NCBI GenBank assembly: GCA_025175895.1 | Contig: CM046003.1 | Location: forward strand, 94,501,172 to 94,565,171 | Source: Wurfbainia villosa | Taxonomy: Eukaryota > Streptophyta > Magnoliopsida > Zingiberales > Zingiberaceae | Length of the DNA: 64,000 bases | Direction: 5' to 3' | Shown here: in pieces, positions 11,117 through 21,182 of the stretch | Numbering within the stretch: position 1 is the stretch's first letter | Layout: each line of letters opens with the position of its first letter | Notes under the pieces: model-generated | The model's database searches: none | The model's input: only the letters and a program-made list of their open reading frames with translations | Told to the model about the DNA's origin: nothing | Program-made: the position numbers and the translations under genes

Positions 11117-11303
11117 AGATCCAATGGTGGAAAATGAAACTCTAAGATCCGAAGGTGGATATTAAATCTCGAGATCCAACGGTGGAGATTAAATATTTAG
11201 ATCCGACGGTGGAGATTAAAACTCTAGATCCGACTGTTGAGATTAAATCTCTAGATCCGATGGATGAGATTAAATCCCTAGATACGACGGTGGAGATTAA
11301 AGG
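11117..11303. repeat. 27-bp tandem repeat in the A LTR, about 7 units
   Basis: Units are variants of agatccgacggtggagatta plus about seven bases, in near-perfect 27-bp register. The array ends about 18 bp upstream of the TATA box, so it is in U3 and probably acts as an enhancer-like array. The same array is in the right LTR at 36942-37128. Confidence 0.9.
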
Positions 11304-11320
11304 AGGCTTAAGTCTAACTA

Positions 11321-11328
11321 TATAAAAA
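11321..11328 (+). promoter_or_regulatory. TATA box of the left A LTR
   Basis: TATAAAAA just downstream of the 27-bp array. The right LTR has TATAAATA at the equivalent place (37146-37153). Confidence 0.7.
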
Positions 11329-12098
11329 TAGGGTAAGGGTTGGGCGGCAAAAACAATCTTGGAGATTATTGCTTTGGGCGGCTAGGGTTTGGTGGAGACT
11401 TGGGCAGCAAGACCTTCTCCTTCCTAGGGTTTTGGCCGGCGCCCCTTTCCTTTTCTCAACCTTGGTCGGTGCTCAACCTCTTCTTCCTCTTCTCCTTGGC
11501 CGGTGGAAACAAGGGTAAGGATAGTTCCTTGGAGCTCTTGGCCGACGCCCACTTCCTCCTCTATTCCTTGGCCAGCGGCATCATCAAGTCTCTTGACTTG
11601 GTGGCCGGTCTTAGATAGGGAGGAGTTTCGTTTCTATACTTCCTCTTGTTTGGAGCGAGCAAGGAAAGAAGTTCGTGATCTAGAAGATTTCATCTCTTGG
11701 AGGACCGTTGCCCACACAACGTCCAAGAGGAGGATAGGACATACGATAGAAGATCTTGAGGTAAACAAGAGGTATAAATCTTGTTTTGTTTTCCTTGTTT
11801 GTTTCTTTGTATATTGTTTGTATGGCATGTGGCTAAATTTACTTGGACCCCAAATACAAACACAAAAATCGGCGATCCGTACATCGTCTATTCCGCGGCT
11901 ATTCGATGAATAGAGGTAGGTTGCTTGAACAATAAGTTTGTTCAAGTGACCACTCTAAACGGATAGCACGACGATGGAACGGTAGCTTGGGTAATCCTTA
12001 ATTGTCATGGATTAATTTTTTTAATCCGGGGACGAAGATGAGATCACCATGAACAAGCAACCAAGTTGAAGTGGGAAGCGAAGTTTCCTACCTTCAAG

Positions 12099-12115
12099 TG
12101 GTATCAGAGCCACGG
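12099..12115 (+). other. Primer-binding site of element A
   Basis: tggtatcagagccacgg lies 2 bp after the LTR. The first 12 bases match the usual plant initiator-tRNA-Met primer-binding site. Confidence 0.9.
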
Positions 12116-13149
12116 TTTCTGGTTTTGTGTGTTTAGGATTCTGTTACTTTTATCCACTTTTCATATATTATATGTGCCGGATAATAGTAGGATGTGCATA
12201 GGTTAACTTTTTGGTTGCAGGCATAGGATCCAACTATTATGGTCATATGTGTGTATGTGATTGTATATGTATAATTGTATATTTTTTGAGTCCTCGGGGT
12301 TGATGAGGCTAGTATTTAATTTTTGTAATTAAGTACAATATTGTTTAGCCACTTATTCATTTTAGTTTACTTTCGATCTAAATTTCATGTACACTCCTTC
12401 ATGAAGTATAGGATCGATGGATGTAAATTAAAATAATTATTCTTGGCTCGGATCTCCGGATGGCTTGTGCATGGCATAGGGAGGAGCGGACGAGATGGCG
12501 ATACGACGGGAGGTATATTGGAGACAAAAGCCATAATAGTTGGAAAATATTTTTTTTCATATTTATTGCTTCTTGTTTGATATGCATGTCGTAGGCTAGG
12601 AAAATTTCTCAATTTTAAATTACTAAGTGGGAGAGGGATATTTTTATAAATTCTCACGGCCTCCATTACGATTTGACATGTGATGCAAACAAACTTGCGC
12701 GTCGGCTCTGAGTGCCTTCCTCCCCATCGGATGGGTTTGTTTGCGGATCACAGGGTCGAATATGGTTATAAGAAATTATTAAGGAGCATGTGTACTTCCT
12801 CATCGGAAGACACATAACCCGAGATAATTACCTTGGTACTAAGTAATAGTGAACACTTAGATACAAATAGGAATATCCTCCCCATCAGAGTCACTGCTTT
12901 TATTTGTAGGGCCGAATAGGAACCAACTATTAATTTTATTTGTCAAAAAGTTAGGTTGACAAGATAGTAAAATTAATGGGTAAAACCTCCTCTTACAAAT
13001 GTAGAATTCGTATACGTCAACACTATCGTGGTATACGATATTCTCGGTATTTTGAGGTGTTGGTTGATTTTAAAATTTTATTGTTTGAGGAATCAATAAT
13101 TTTTTGAAATCTAATGTTTTGATCTATGTGATTCTTAGGTTTTTTCAAA
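12116..13149 (+). other. Non-coding leader of element A
   Basis: About 1 kb between the primer-binding site and the gag ATG, with no supported gene. Short open frames on the minus strand are not supported. Confidence 0.7.
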
Positions 13150-15916
13150 ATGACTTTCAACCCGCTTGCTGTGATACTGAAAGAAAATAAACTTATTGGA
13201 CCCAATTATGTTGGTTGAAAGAGGAATCTTGACATTGTCTTGACTGCTGAAGAATACAAATATGTACTCCTCGAAGAGTACCCTCCTAAGTCTGCGGATG
13301 ATTCTGGGGAAAAGGAGAAGGAGAGTTATAAGAAGTGGATTAAGGCTGATGAGATGGCGCGATGTTACATTTTGGCATCTATGTCAAATGTACTGCAACA
13401 TCAGCATCAAGTCATGCCCACTACTTATGACATGATGCTCAATCTCAAAGAGCTTTTCGGACACCAGAATCGGGCTACAGGCAGGAAGCCATGAGGAACT
13501 TGATGACGACCACCATGATCGAGGGAGCACCCGTGAGGGATCATGTTCTCAAGATGATGGCTCATTTGAATGAGCTGGAAGTCCTCGGAGCTGAGATCGA
13601 TGGGGAAACCCAGGTCGATATCATTCTCCAGTCTCTACCTAGGAGTTTTGAAGTTTCGCCTGAACTACAACATGAATAAAAGGTTGTATTCGTTGGCGGA
13701 GCTTCTGACAGAACTCCAGGCGGCAGAGGGGCTTTTTCGTCAGAGTGCTTAGGCACAGGCCATGGTTGCCTAAAAGGTTTCTGCTTCTAAGCCGAAAGGC
13801 AAGAAGAAGAAGAAACAAGCTGGGGCAAAGGTGGCGGGAGGAACTCAGGGAGGAGTGAAGAAGCCGAAAGGAAAGTGCTTCACTTGCAAACAGACTAGAT
13901 ACTGGAAGAAGGATTGCCCCAACCGAAAGCAGAACAAAGGTATATCTTTTGGTATACTCGTTGAAACATATTTAGCGGTGTTATCTATCAGCACCTGGTG
14001 TGTAGATACGAGAGTCACTGATCATGTCTGCAATACTTTGCAGGGGTTCTAGGAAACCAGACGACTGGCTAACGGGGAGATTACCATATACTTGGGCGAT
14101 GCCACGAAGGTGGCGGCTGTTGCAGTGGGAGATGTCTATTTGTCTTTTGAGAGGAATAAAATTTTGGTTCTTAAATATTGCCTTTATGTACCTTTATTTA
14201 GAAAGAATTTGATTTCGATTTCTAAATTATTTATGGATGGATATTCTACTTCTTTTAATGACAAAGTTGTTATAAAAATGAATAGGGAGATTATCTGTTC
14301 TGGTGCATTGATAGGAAATTTATATACGCTTGAACCAAAAGCTCCCACGATGCAAATAGAAATGAATAACTCATCTTCTAATTCCAATAAGAGAAAAGAA
14401 CCTTCGAAGATGAATCAAACATATCTTTGGCATCTAAGGCTAGGTCATATTAACCTAAGCAGAATTCAAAGGTTGATAGTTGATGGACCTCTGGGTTTAT
14501 TAGTGGTGGAAGATTTCCCAACCTGCGAATCTTGCTTGAAGGGTAAAATGACCAAGAGGCATTTTAAGGCCAAGGGGTATAGAGTCAAAGATGTGTTGGA
14601 GTTGGTTCATTATGATTTGTGTGGTCCTATGTCTATCCAGGCAAGAGGTGGTTTTGAGTATTTCGTCTCTTTCATAGACGATTATTCAAGATATGGATAC
14701 ATTTACTTGATGCGCCACAAGTCTAAATGCTTTGACAAGTTCAAAGAATTCAAGCATGATGTGGAGAAACGTCAAGGTAAAAGTATCAAGACACTACAAT
14801 CTGATCGTGGTGGTAAGTACCTCTTAGGAGAGTTTAGGAATTACTTATCAGAGGTTGGGATTCAATCCCAATTGTCTGCACCTGCCACACGCTAGCAGAA
14901 TGGTGTAGCAGAGCGAAAGAATAGGACTCTTATGGAGATGGTTAGATCAATGATGAGTTATTCTGAGTTGTCAGATTCGTTCTGGGGATATGCTCTAGAT
15001 ACGACAGTGTATATTCTAAACTTGGTACCATCTAAATCAATGCCTTCTACTCCCACAGAATTGTGGTGGTAAAGCCTGAGTCCGAGACATATTGATTTGG
15101 GAGTCGGCACATGTCTTTGAAGGCGGATCTTTGGTAAGTTGGAACCTCGTATAGAAGTGCGCATGTTCGTTGGCTATCCTAGAGGAATGAAAGGTGGTTT
15201 GTTTTATAGTCCTAGAGATCATAGGATGATCGTTAGCACGAACGCCAGATTTCTAGAGGAAGACTATGTGATGAATCACAAGCCCATGAGTAAGATTGTT
15301 CTGGAGGAATTGAAAGGAAAAGTCACTACTTTAGTACCATCGGTACAAGAGGATATATCACAAGTCACTGCACCACGTGTCATAGAGGATACATAGGTGA
15401 TACCTCGTCTTAGTGGGAGGGTTGTTAGACAGCCTGATAGATTCATATTCTTGGGAGAATCTTCTGATTTGATCCCTGGCGAACATGAATCTGATCCCTG
15501 GACATATGACAAGGCAATCTAAGATAAAGATGTGGTATCTTGGCAAAGTGCGATGAATTCTGAGATAGAATCTATGGATTCAAATCATGTCTAGGAGCTA
15601 GTAGAATCACCCAATGGTGTAAAAGTTATTGGATGCAAGTGGATCTACAAAAGAAAGAGAGGAATAGACGGGAAGGTTGAAACCTTCAAAGCAAGGCTTG
15701 TTGCGAAGGGGTATACTTAGAAAGAGGGCATCGATTATGAGGAGACCTTTTCACTGGTAGTCATGCTTAAGTCTATCCGGATTCTCTTATGTATTGCTGC
15801 TCATATGGATTATGAGGTGTGACAGATGGATGTCAAGACAATTTTCCTTAATGGAAGTCTTGAAGAAAACATCTATATGAAGCAAACCAGAGGGATTCAT
15901 TGCAAAGGGCAAAGAG
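13150..15916 (+). pseudogene. Element A gag-protease-integrase-RT, part 1 (broken)
   Basis: Gag starts at 13150 (MTFNPLAVILKENKLIGPNY) and stops at a TGA at 13216 where Trp is expected. A frameshift follows near 13480. The zinc knuckle near 13877 is CFTCKQTRYWKKDC, with Tyr in place of the zinc-binding His. The protease motif near 14005 reads VDTR instead of D-S/T-G. The integrase (14092-14895) keeps its HHCC-like WHLRLGH...CESCLKGK segment and SDRGGKY, then a TAG at 14893. The reverse transcriptase N-terminal part (from about 15620, GCKWIYKRKRG to MDVKTIFLNGSLEENIYM) has stops at 15592, 15718 and 15820. Element B interrupts it at 15917. None of it can be functional. Confidence 0.9.
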
Positions 15917-16982
15917 TGTTGGATCGAGAAGCGTCGCTAGAGGGGGGGTGAATAGCGATCGTAAATCTTTTCGTTCATTTCGTTCGAGTAGACAATTAAA
16001 TGAGTAAGCACAACAGAAAATAAAGAGACACGTTTATTTTACTTGGTTCACAACCCAGCGGTTGCTACTCCAAGGCCCTATCGGTCCTAGACCGCGTACG
16101 GAGGGCAAAGAACTATAACATCTCCTCCTCGTTGGAGGTAGGAGACAACGATTACAAAACCGGAAGTACGAGGATGAGGCAACAAGCCTACCTCACCTCG
16201 TTACGATTAAAACAAAGAATACAATAAAAACAATTACTTGCTATTGCTGCCGACGAAGGAGATTTGAACTTGTCGTCGCATCGGCGTTATGACGGCGTTG
16301 GAGCGTTGACGTTGTAGGAGCACTTGATGAATAAACTTGATGATATTTGGAGTTGGAATTCACCCCTCCTTTTATAGAGTTTGCCCTTTGAATATGTCTC
16401 CTCTTTTTTCGGAACAGATCACAAAGTTGTATAATTTTTATCGCGAAGTGGTCGCGTCAAACCTTATCCATTTTGACCTAGCGCAAGGGCGGATTCGTCA
16501 CCATCACCGATCGATGCCTCCCATCACCGATCGATGAGCATCACGATCGCTCTACGCCCAAGAATGATCACACCGCCACTTCGCAAAGAAGATGTTAGCT
16601 CGGAAAATGATAAATGTGACGGTTTCTAACCGTCCGATCTCGACCTAGACCTTCTACAGGAAGTCTTAGTCAGATCGCCGCCTACGGTCATCCCCGTAAA
16701 GAGGACACGACCTTACAATCTCTCACTCGCACGAGCTTTTCTCGATACTTACCTTGTAGCTCTTGCTTCCGGCCTTCCACTCGATTCCTTCGTCTCCCTC
16801 CGAAGTCACTCGAGTGTCGCCCGACCACCGCGGCTTCCTCCGGGTGTCGCTAGCCTTCAGCTCCAGCTTTAGTACTTTTCTGCACACTCGATTTAGCTCA
16901 TGAGATAACGATGTAAACTTAACTTTGTGTCTTTGCCATAATCAAAACACAGGTTCGATTATCTAGTGTCCCTGCACCAACA
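15917..16982 (-). repeat. Left LTR of B (3' LTR, 1066 bp)
   Basis: Begins tgttggatcgagaagcgtcg and ends ctgcaccaaca. Very like the right LTR except for a divergent window at about 16440-16600. On the minus strand a TATAAAAG box lies at 16369-16376, and the divergent, CGATCG-rich window is immediately upstream of it. Confidence 0.93.
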
Positions 16983-18011
16983 ATCTCCCCCTTTTTGATC
17001 TATGGCAAACCAACACAAAGTTAAGGGAAATTAAAGCATAAAACAAGTATAGTAGATGATGAATGTCATTTTCAAAAACTCCCCCTTAACCCTAGGTGAG
17101 TTTTGAAAGAGATACTTTAGTTTTCAAAATTAAATAAATTTTGTGTTACTCCCCCTTAACTCCCCCTTAACTTTCGCTCTTATCCCTCTTTTGCCATAAA
17201 TCAAAACAAATATTGGGGTTTGTTATGTAAAATTGGAGTTTGTTATATAAAATAGGGGTTTAAAAATAATATGGTATATGCATGCATCAAGATAAATTAG
17301 CTATGAGTCCAAGCATGCGTCTAACAGTAATTAGATAGATTGGTTCGAGGTGTGTCCCTCTGTACCAATAATCTAAAGGTTTGTAATATAACCCTTAGGG
17401 TTAGTTTGCTTTCCCCCTTAGTCAAATATATGAAGTATAAGAGATGTAGGGGCACTAAACTTTGGCCTAAGAGTTGTTAAGTACAATAGTTGGGAAAATA
17501 AATAGTATTTTGAAGAGGTTATATTTCAATTATCCTTAACATCTCACCCATTCTATATGTCTCAGAATTTGTTCACCTTATGTGTTTTGTGAGATGATTT
17601 TAAATTGATTAAAGATAGTCAACCTTGGGTTAGATTCGGATTTAACCTTTAGATCGTTAAGTAACTTTTCGAGAAATTGGCTTCCAGGTCGTGGCGAGGC
17701 ACAGGGGCCTTCTTTGATCAGAACAATGACCACTTTCTTAGACAAAGCCAAATTCAAGAAAATATCACTTAAGTCACTTAGGGTTACTTCCTGGTCTAAC
17801 TAGTTTAGGATACGGCGAGGTAGCTTCAGCTAGTTCCACTCGGTCAAGTGCACCAAGCTAGATACGCCTTATCTAGCTCGAATACACGAGACTTTGTTTC
17901 CCTAACGTACTATCATCTCGCCGCGACCTAATAATATGTTGTCAAGAGTTGACTAAATATTTTCCCTATCTAACCGTTCTACAAATTAAAGTAAAATATT
18001 CAATGGTTTTG
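16983..18011 (-). other. Non-coding 3' part of B with repeated purine tracts
   Basis: About 1 kb between gag and the 3' LTR without coding capacity. On the minus strand AAGGGGGAG-like tracts recur (plus strand near 16985, 17080, 17152, 17163 and 17413). The one next to the LTR is the working polypurine tract. Repeated tracts here are typical of Sireviruses. Confidence 0.7.
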
Positions 18012-19550
18012 CTAAGTAAGCGGGTATACTATTTTAGTGTTAGCTCCCCCTGGACCATTGAACCAATATGGTCTATTCAAATAATGAATTTGATCTTGGG
18101 GAATCCAAAACTTATTAGTCCTTATATGTGAATTCAATAAAACCTTTGGGACCCATGCTTGGACTCTTTGATGACTACGATTTACGATAGACATATATGA
18201 CCTATTCGTAGTCGTTGACCTAAATCCGAGTCCAGCTTTGTTATACACGGCTCTTTGGGTTCCAAGTAGTCGGTTAAGATTCTTAGATCCCAACGTGAAC
18301 CTTTCCAACGTAGCCTCAACCTCTTGAACTTGGTCTTTCAAGAGAGAATTCTCCTCCTCAAGTTTTTCAATTTGGGTTGAGTTTCCCTCTTGAACTTGAC
18401 TAGTTGAAGAGGTTAGAGTAGCCTCTTGCTTGAGGGTTTCAACCTCCTCAAGTAACGACTCAACCCTAGACTCGGACTTAGTTAATTTCCTATTAAGCAT
18501 ATTAATTGTATTGTAAAGCGTATGAATTAGTGAGCGGCTAACCTTAATTTTCTCTTTTGGTCCGGCTTTGAGTTGCTTCTCGAAGTAGTCCTCGAGTTCG
18601 GAGTCGGTGTTGTAATTGGATTCGGATTCGGACTCTGACTCGGACTCTTCGGGTCTTGCCATGCATGCTATGCCGCCGCCTTCTTCGTTGTCCCATGTTG
18701 GATGAAAAGCCTTCTTTTGATTTGATTTGAATTGTGCCCTCTTTTGATTCTTTAGTAGCCTCCTTTCCCTCCGAACGATCTTCTGCACTACGTTCACTAT
18801 TGCTTCCACCTTTTCGGATTCGGACTCTAATTCATCGTCGGGTTCGAGTCCATCTTCTTGCCTGGTAGGTGGCTTGCTTCTTTGTCCTGCAAGTAGAGCA
18901 ATACCTCTCTCGGCCAGGACCATGTTAGTTTGCTCGTGAAGTTCAAACTCGAAAAATAATTCGTCTAACCTAAACTTCGAAAGGTCCTTAGAGACCTTGT
19001 AGGCATCGACCATGGATGCCCACAAGGTAGTCCTAGGAAATGAGTTAAGAACGTACCTTAGTAGGTCGCGGTTTTCGACCTTGTGTCCGATGGTGTGCAG
19101 GCCGTTGACAATGTCCTGGACGCGAGCGTGTAGTTGCGTCACCGTCTCGTGTTCTTGCATCTTAAGGTTATACAACTTATTGAAAAGAAGGTCACGTTTA
19201 CATACCTTAGCATCGGACGTTCCTTCGTGTAGCTCGATTAATTTGTTCCATAGGTCCTTGGTGCTAATGAATGGTCCGATGCGGTTGAGTTCCTCCTTGG
19301 ACAAGCCACATTGCAATATTTGGGTTGCTCTTGCATCGGCTTCGATTTGCCTCTTGGTTGCATTTGTCCACTTGTTGAAATCCAAGGGCTCTCCTTGATC
19401 ATTGGTGGGTAGAGCAAAGTCGGTTTGGATTATTATCCAAGTCTCGACTTGTGTTTTCAAGAAACACTCCATCCGACCTTTGCAATAACGGAAATCATCT
19501 CCGTTAAAGAATGGAGGTCGGGTGGTGCTATACCCCTCAATGTGAGCCAT
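18012..19550 (-). CDS. Gag-like protein of element B, no zinc knuckle
   Basis: Intact frame of 512 residues from the Met at 19550 (MAHIEGYSTTRPPFFNGDDF). The open frame extends 44 codons upstream, but that part is leader-like. The N-terminal half is a copia Gag (UBN2/DUF4219-like): ALPTN, TKDLWNKLIELHEGTSDAK, then TQLHARVQDIVNGL. An acidic Glu/Ser stretch follows, then coiled coil (about residues 340-430) with heptads such as RVESLLEEVETLKQEA. The C-terminus carries LNRLLGTQRAVYNKAGLGF, WVPKVLL and NKFWIP, shared with families D and E. No CX2CX4HX4C zinc knuckle is visible between the Gag core and the coiled coil. Likely packages element RNA in virus-like particles. No enzyme is encoded. Confidence 0.85.
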   Translation of the reverse strand: MAHIEGYSTTRPPFFNGDDFRYCKGRMECFLKTQVETWIIIQTDFALPTNDQGEPLDFNKWTNATKRQIEADARATQILQCGLSKEELNRIGPFISTKDLWNKLIELHEGTSDAKVCKRDLLFNKLYNLKMQEHETVTQLHARVQDIVNGLHTIGHKVENRDLLRYVLNSFPRTTLWASMVDAYKVSKDLSKFRLDELFFEFELHEQTNMVLAERGIALLAGQRSKPPTRQEDGLEPDDELESESEKVEAIVNVVQKIVRRERRLLKNQKRAQFKSNQKKAFHPTWDNEEGGGIACMARPEESESESESESNYNTDSELEDYFEKQLKAGPKEKIKVSRSLIHTLYNTINMLNRKLTKSESRVESLLEEVETLKQEATLTSSTSQVQEGNSTQIEKLEEENSLLKDQVQEVEATLERFTLGSKNLNRLLGTQRAVYNKAGLGFRSTTTNRSYMSIVNRSHQRVQAWVPKVLLNSHIRTNKFWIPQDQIHYLNRPYWFNGPGGANTKIVYPLT

Positions 19551-20025
19551 TAAGTATCTTGCAAAACACGAATAAAAACCAAAGAGAATTCCAAGACTTG
19601 GTCTTGGATTAGTAATGCGGGAAATAAATAGAAAATAAATAGAATTAAATGAGAAAAATAAGAAACTAACAAAAACTAACAACTTACGACCTTCGATGTC
19701 CCCGAAAGGGTACTAGACGTTAGATTTTGAGGCTGGAAACAGCTTGTTACGAGGGTAAACCCTTGTGAGAAATGTAGATCTCTCAGAGAGCTTCGATTTG
19801 GTAGGTAGATCGTTATGTGAGTCCACTTGTGCGAAAAGTTATGGCCGTTTTACCGTCGGCTACTCCAAGAGAGAATACTTGCAAGCACACAACCAAAAGA
19901 AACATACCAAGACTTCGTCTTGGATTAGTAGTGCGGGAAAAAGACCAAAAAAACACGAATCGAAAAATACGAACAGAAAACCAAAACGTGCTAGATCGGT
20001 GGTTTCATCAAATCTTAGCGCCCCC
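19551..20025 (-). other. Leader of element B
   Basis: Region between primer-binding site and gag. A stretch with cttggattagtaatgcggga (near 19600) is repeated in variant form near 19918, an imperfect direct repeat about 320 bp apart. Short open frames here are not supported. Confidence 0.6.
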
Positions 20026-20037
20026 GCTCTGATACCA
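20026..20037 (-). other. Primer-binding site of B
   Basis: Minus strand reads TGGTATCAGAGC, the initiator-tRNA-Met complement, 2 bp from the right LTR. Confidence 0.9.
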
Positions 20038-20039
20038 AT

Positions 20040-21108
20040 TGTTGGATCGAGAAGCATCGCTAGAGGGGGGGTGAATACCGATCGTAAATCTTTTCGTTCG
20101 TTTCGTTCGAGTAGACAATTAAACGAGTAAGCACATCGGAAAATAAAGAGACACGTTTATTTTACTTGGTTCACAACCCAGCGGTTGCTACTCCAAGGCC
20201 CTATCGGTCCTGGACCACGTACGGAGGGCAAAGAACTATAACGTCTCCTCCTCGTTGGAGGTAGGAGACAACAATTACAAAACCGGAAGTACGAGGATGA
20301 GGAAACAAGCCTACCTCACCTCGTTGCGATTAAAACAAATAATACAATAAAAACAATTACTTGCTATTGCTGCCGACGAAGGAGATTTGAACTTGTTGTC
20401 GCGTCAGCATTTTGACAGTGTTGGAGCATTGGCGTTGTAGGAGCACTTGATGAATAAACTTGATGATATTTGGAGTTGGAATCCACCCCTCCTTTTATAG
20501 AGTTTGCCCTCTGAATATGTCTCCTCTTTTTTCGGAACAGATCACGAAGTTGTATAATTTTTATCGCGAAGTGGCGCGTCGAAACTTATCGTTTGACCTA
20601 AGCGTAAGAAGCGGATTAAATGCGCCATCGATCGTGATGCCTCAATCGGTCGGGATGAGCATCGATCGGTATCTACATCCATGTTGTTGCCGACTGGCCA
20701 CTTCCTGCGATGGTAAGATATTAGCTCGAAAAATGATAAATATGACAATTTCTAACCGTCCGATCTCGACTTAGACCTTCCACAGGAAGTCTTAGTCGGA
20801 TCGCCGCCTACGGTCATCCCCGTAAAGAGGACACGACCTTACAATCTCTCACTCACACGAACTTTTCTCGATACTTACCTTGTAGCTCTTTCTTCCGGCC
20901 TTCCACTCGATTCCTTCGTCTCCCTTCGAAGTCACTAGAGTGTCGCCCGACCACCGCGACTTCCTCCAGGTGTCGCTAGCCTTCAGCTCCAGCTTTAGTA
21001 CTTTTCTGCACACTCGATTTAGCTCGTGAGATAACGATGTAAACTTAACTTTGTGTCTTTGCCATAATCAAAATACAGGTTCGATTATCTAGTGCCCCTG
21101 CACCAACA
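20040..21108 (-). repeat. Right LTR of B (5' LTR, 1069 bp)
   Basis: Paired with 15917-16982. TATAAAAG on the minus strand at 20492-20499. The U3 window at about 20575-20720 differs strongly from the left LTR while flanks stay nearly identical. Confidence 0.93.
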
Positions 21109-21113
21109 AAGAG

Positions 21114-21182
21114 CATCTTGTGTGCAAGCTTAATCGGTCCATTTATGGATTGAAGCAAGCTTTGAGGTCTTGGAACATCTAA
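21114..21182 (+). pseudogene. Element A RT, part 2
   Basis: Continues A's reverse transcriptase after the B target duplication: HLVCKLNRSIYGLKQALRSWN, the conserved copia segment before the catalytic YVDD. It ends at the C1 junction, and the next about 45 codons including YVDD are missing from A. Confidence 0.85.

Larger units (their letters stand above)
10210..12096 (+). repeat. Left LTR of element A (1887 bp)
   Basis: Starts tgttgggatg and ends cctaccttca, followed by the primer-binding site. It matches 36062-37946 along its length with scattered substitutions and small indels. It contains a 27-bp tandem array, a TATA box and a leader. Short open frames over the leader (11340-11913) are not genes. 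In the tandem arrangement this LTR is shared by two A copies. Confidence 0.92.
15917..21108 (-). mobile_element. Element B: gag-only LTR retrotransposon (5192 bp)
   Basis: LTRs at 15917-16982 and 20040-21108, termini TGTTGG/CCAACA, and a perfect 5-bp target duplication aagag (15912-15916 and 21109-21113). Orientation is minus: primer-binding site beside the right LTR, purine tract (aaaaagggggagat on the minus strand) beside the left LTR. The 3.06-kb internal region holds one Gag-like gene and about 1 kb of non-coding sequence. There is no protease, integrase, RT or RNase H. This is the layout of a terminal-repeat retrotransposon with GAG (TR-GAG). Motifs point to a Sirevirus-type parent. The exact target duplication shows a simple insertion into element A. 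Confidence 0.93.

Noticed and set aside
11117..11303. CRISPR-like regular repeat arrays (27-bp and 46-bp)
   Set aside because: Units are contiguous without unique spacers, and lie in plant LTR or promoter regions; they are ordinary tandem repeats.
12099..12115. Possible tRNA genes at the tggtatcagagcc sequences
   Set aside because: These 12-14 base matches lie next to LTRs and are primer-binding sites; no cloverleaf surrounds them.
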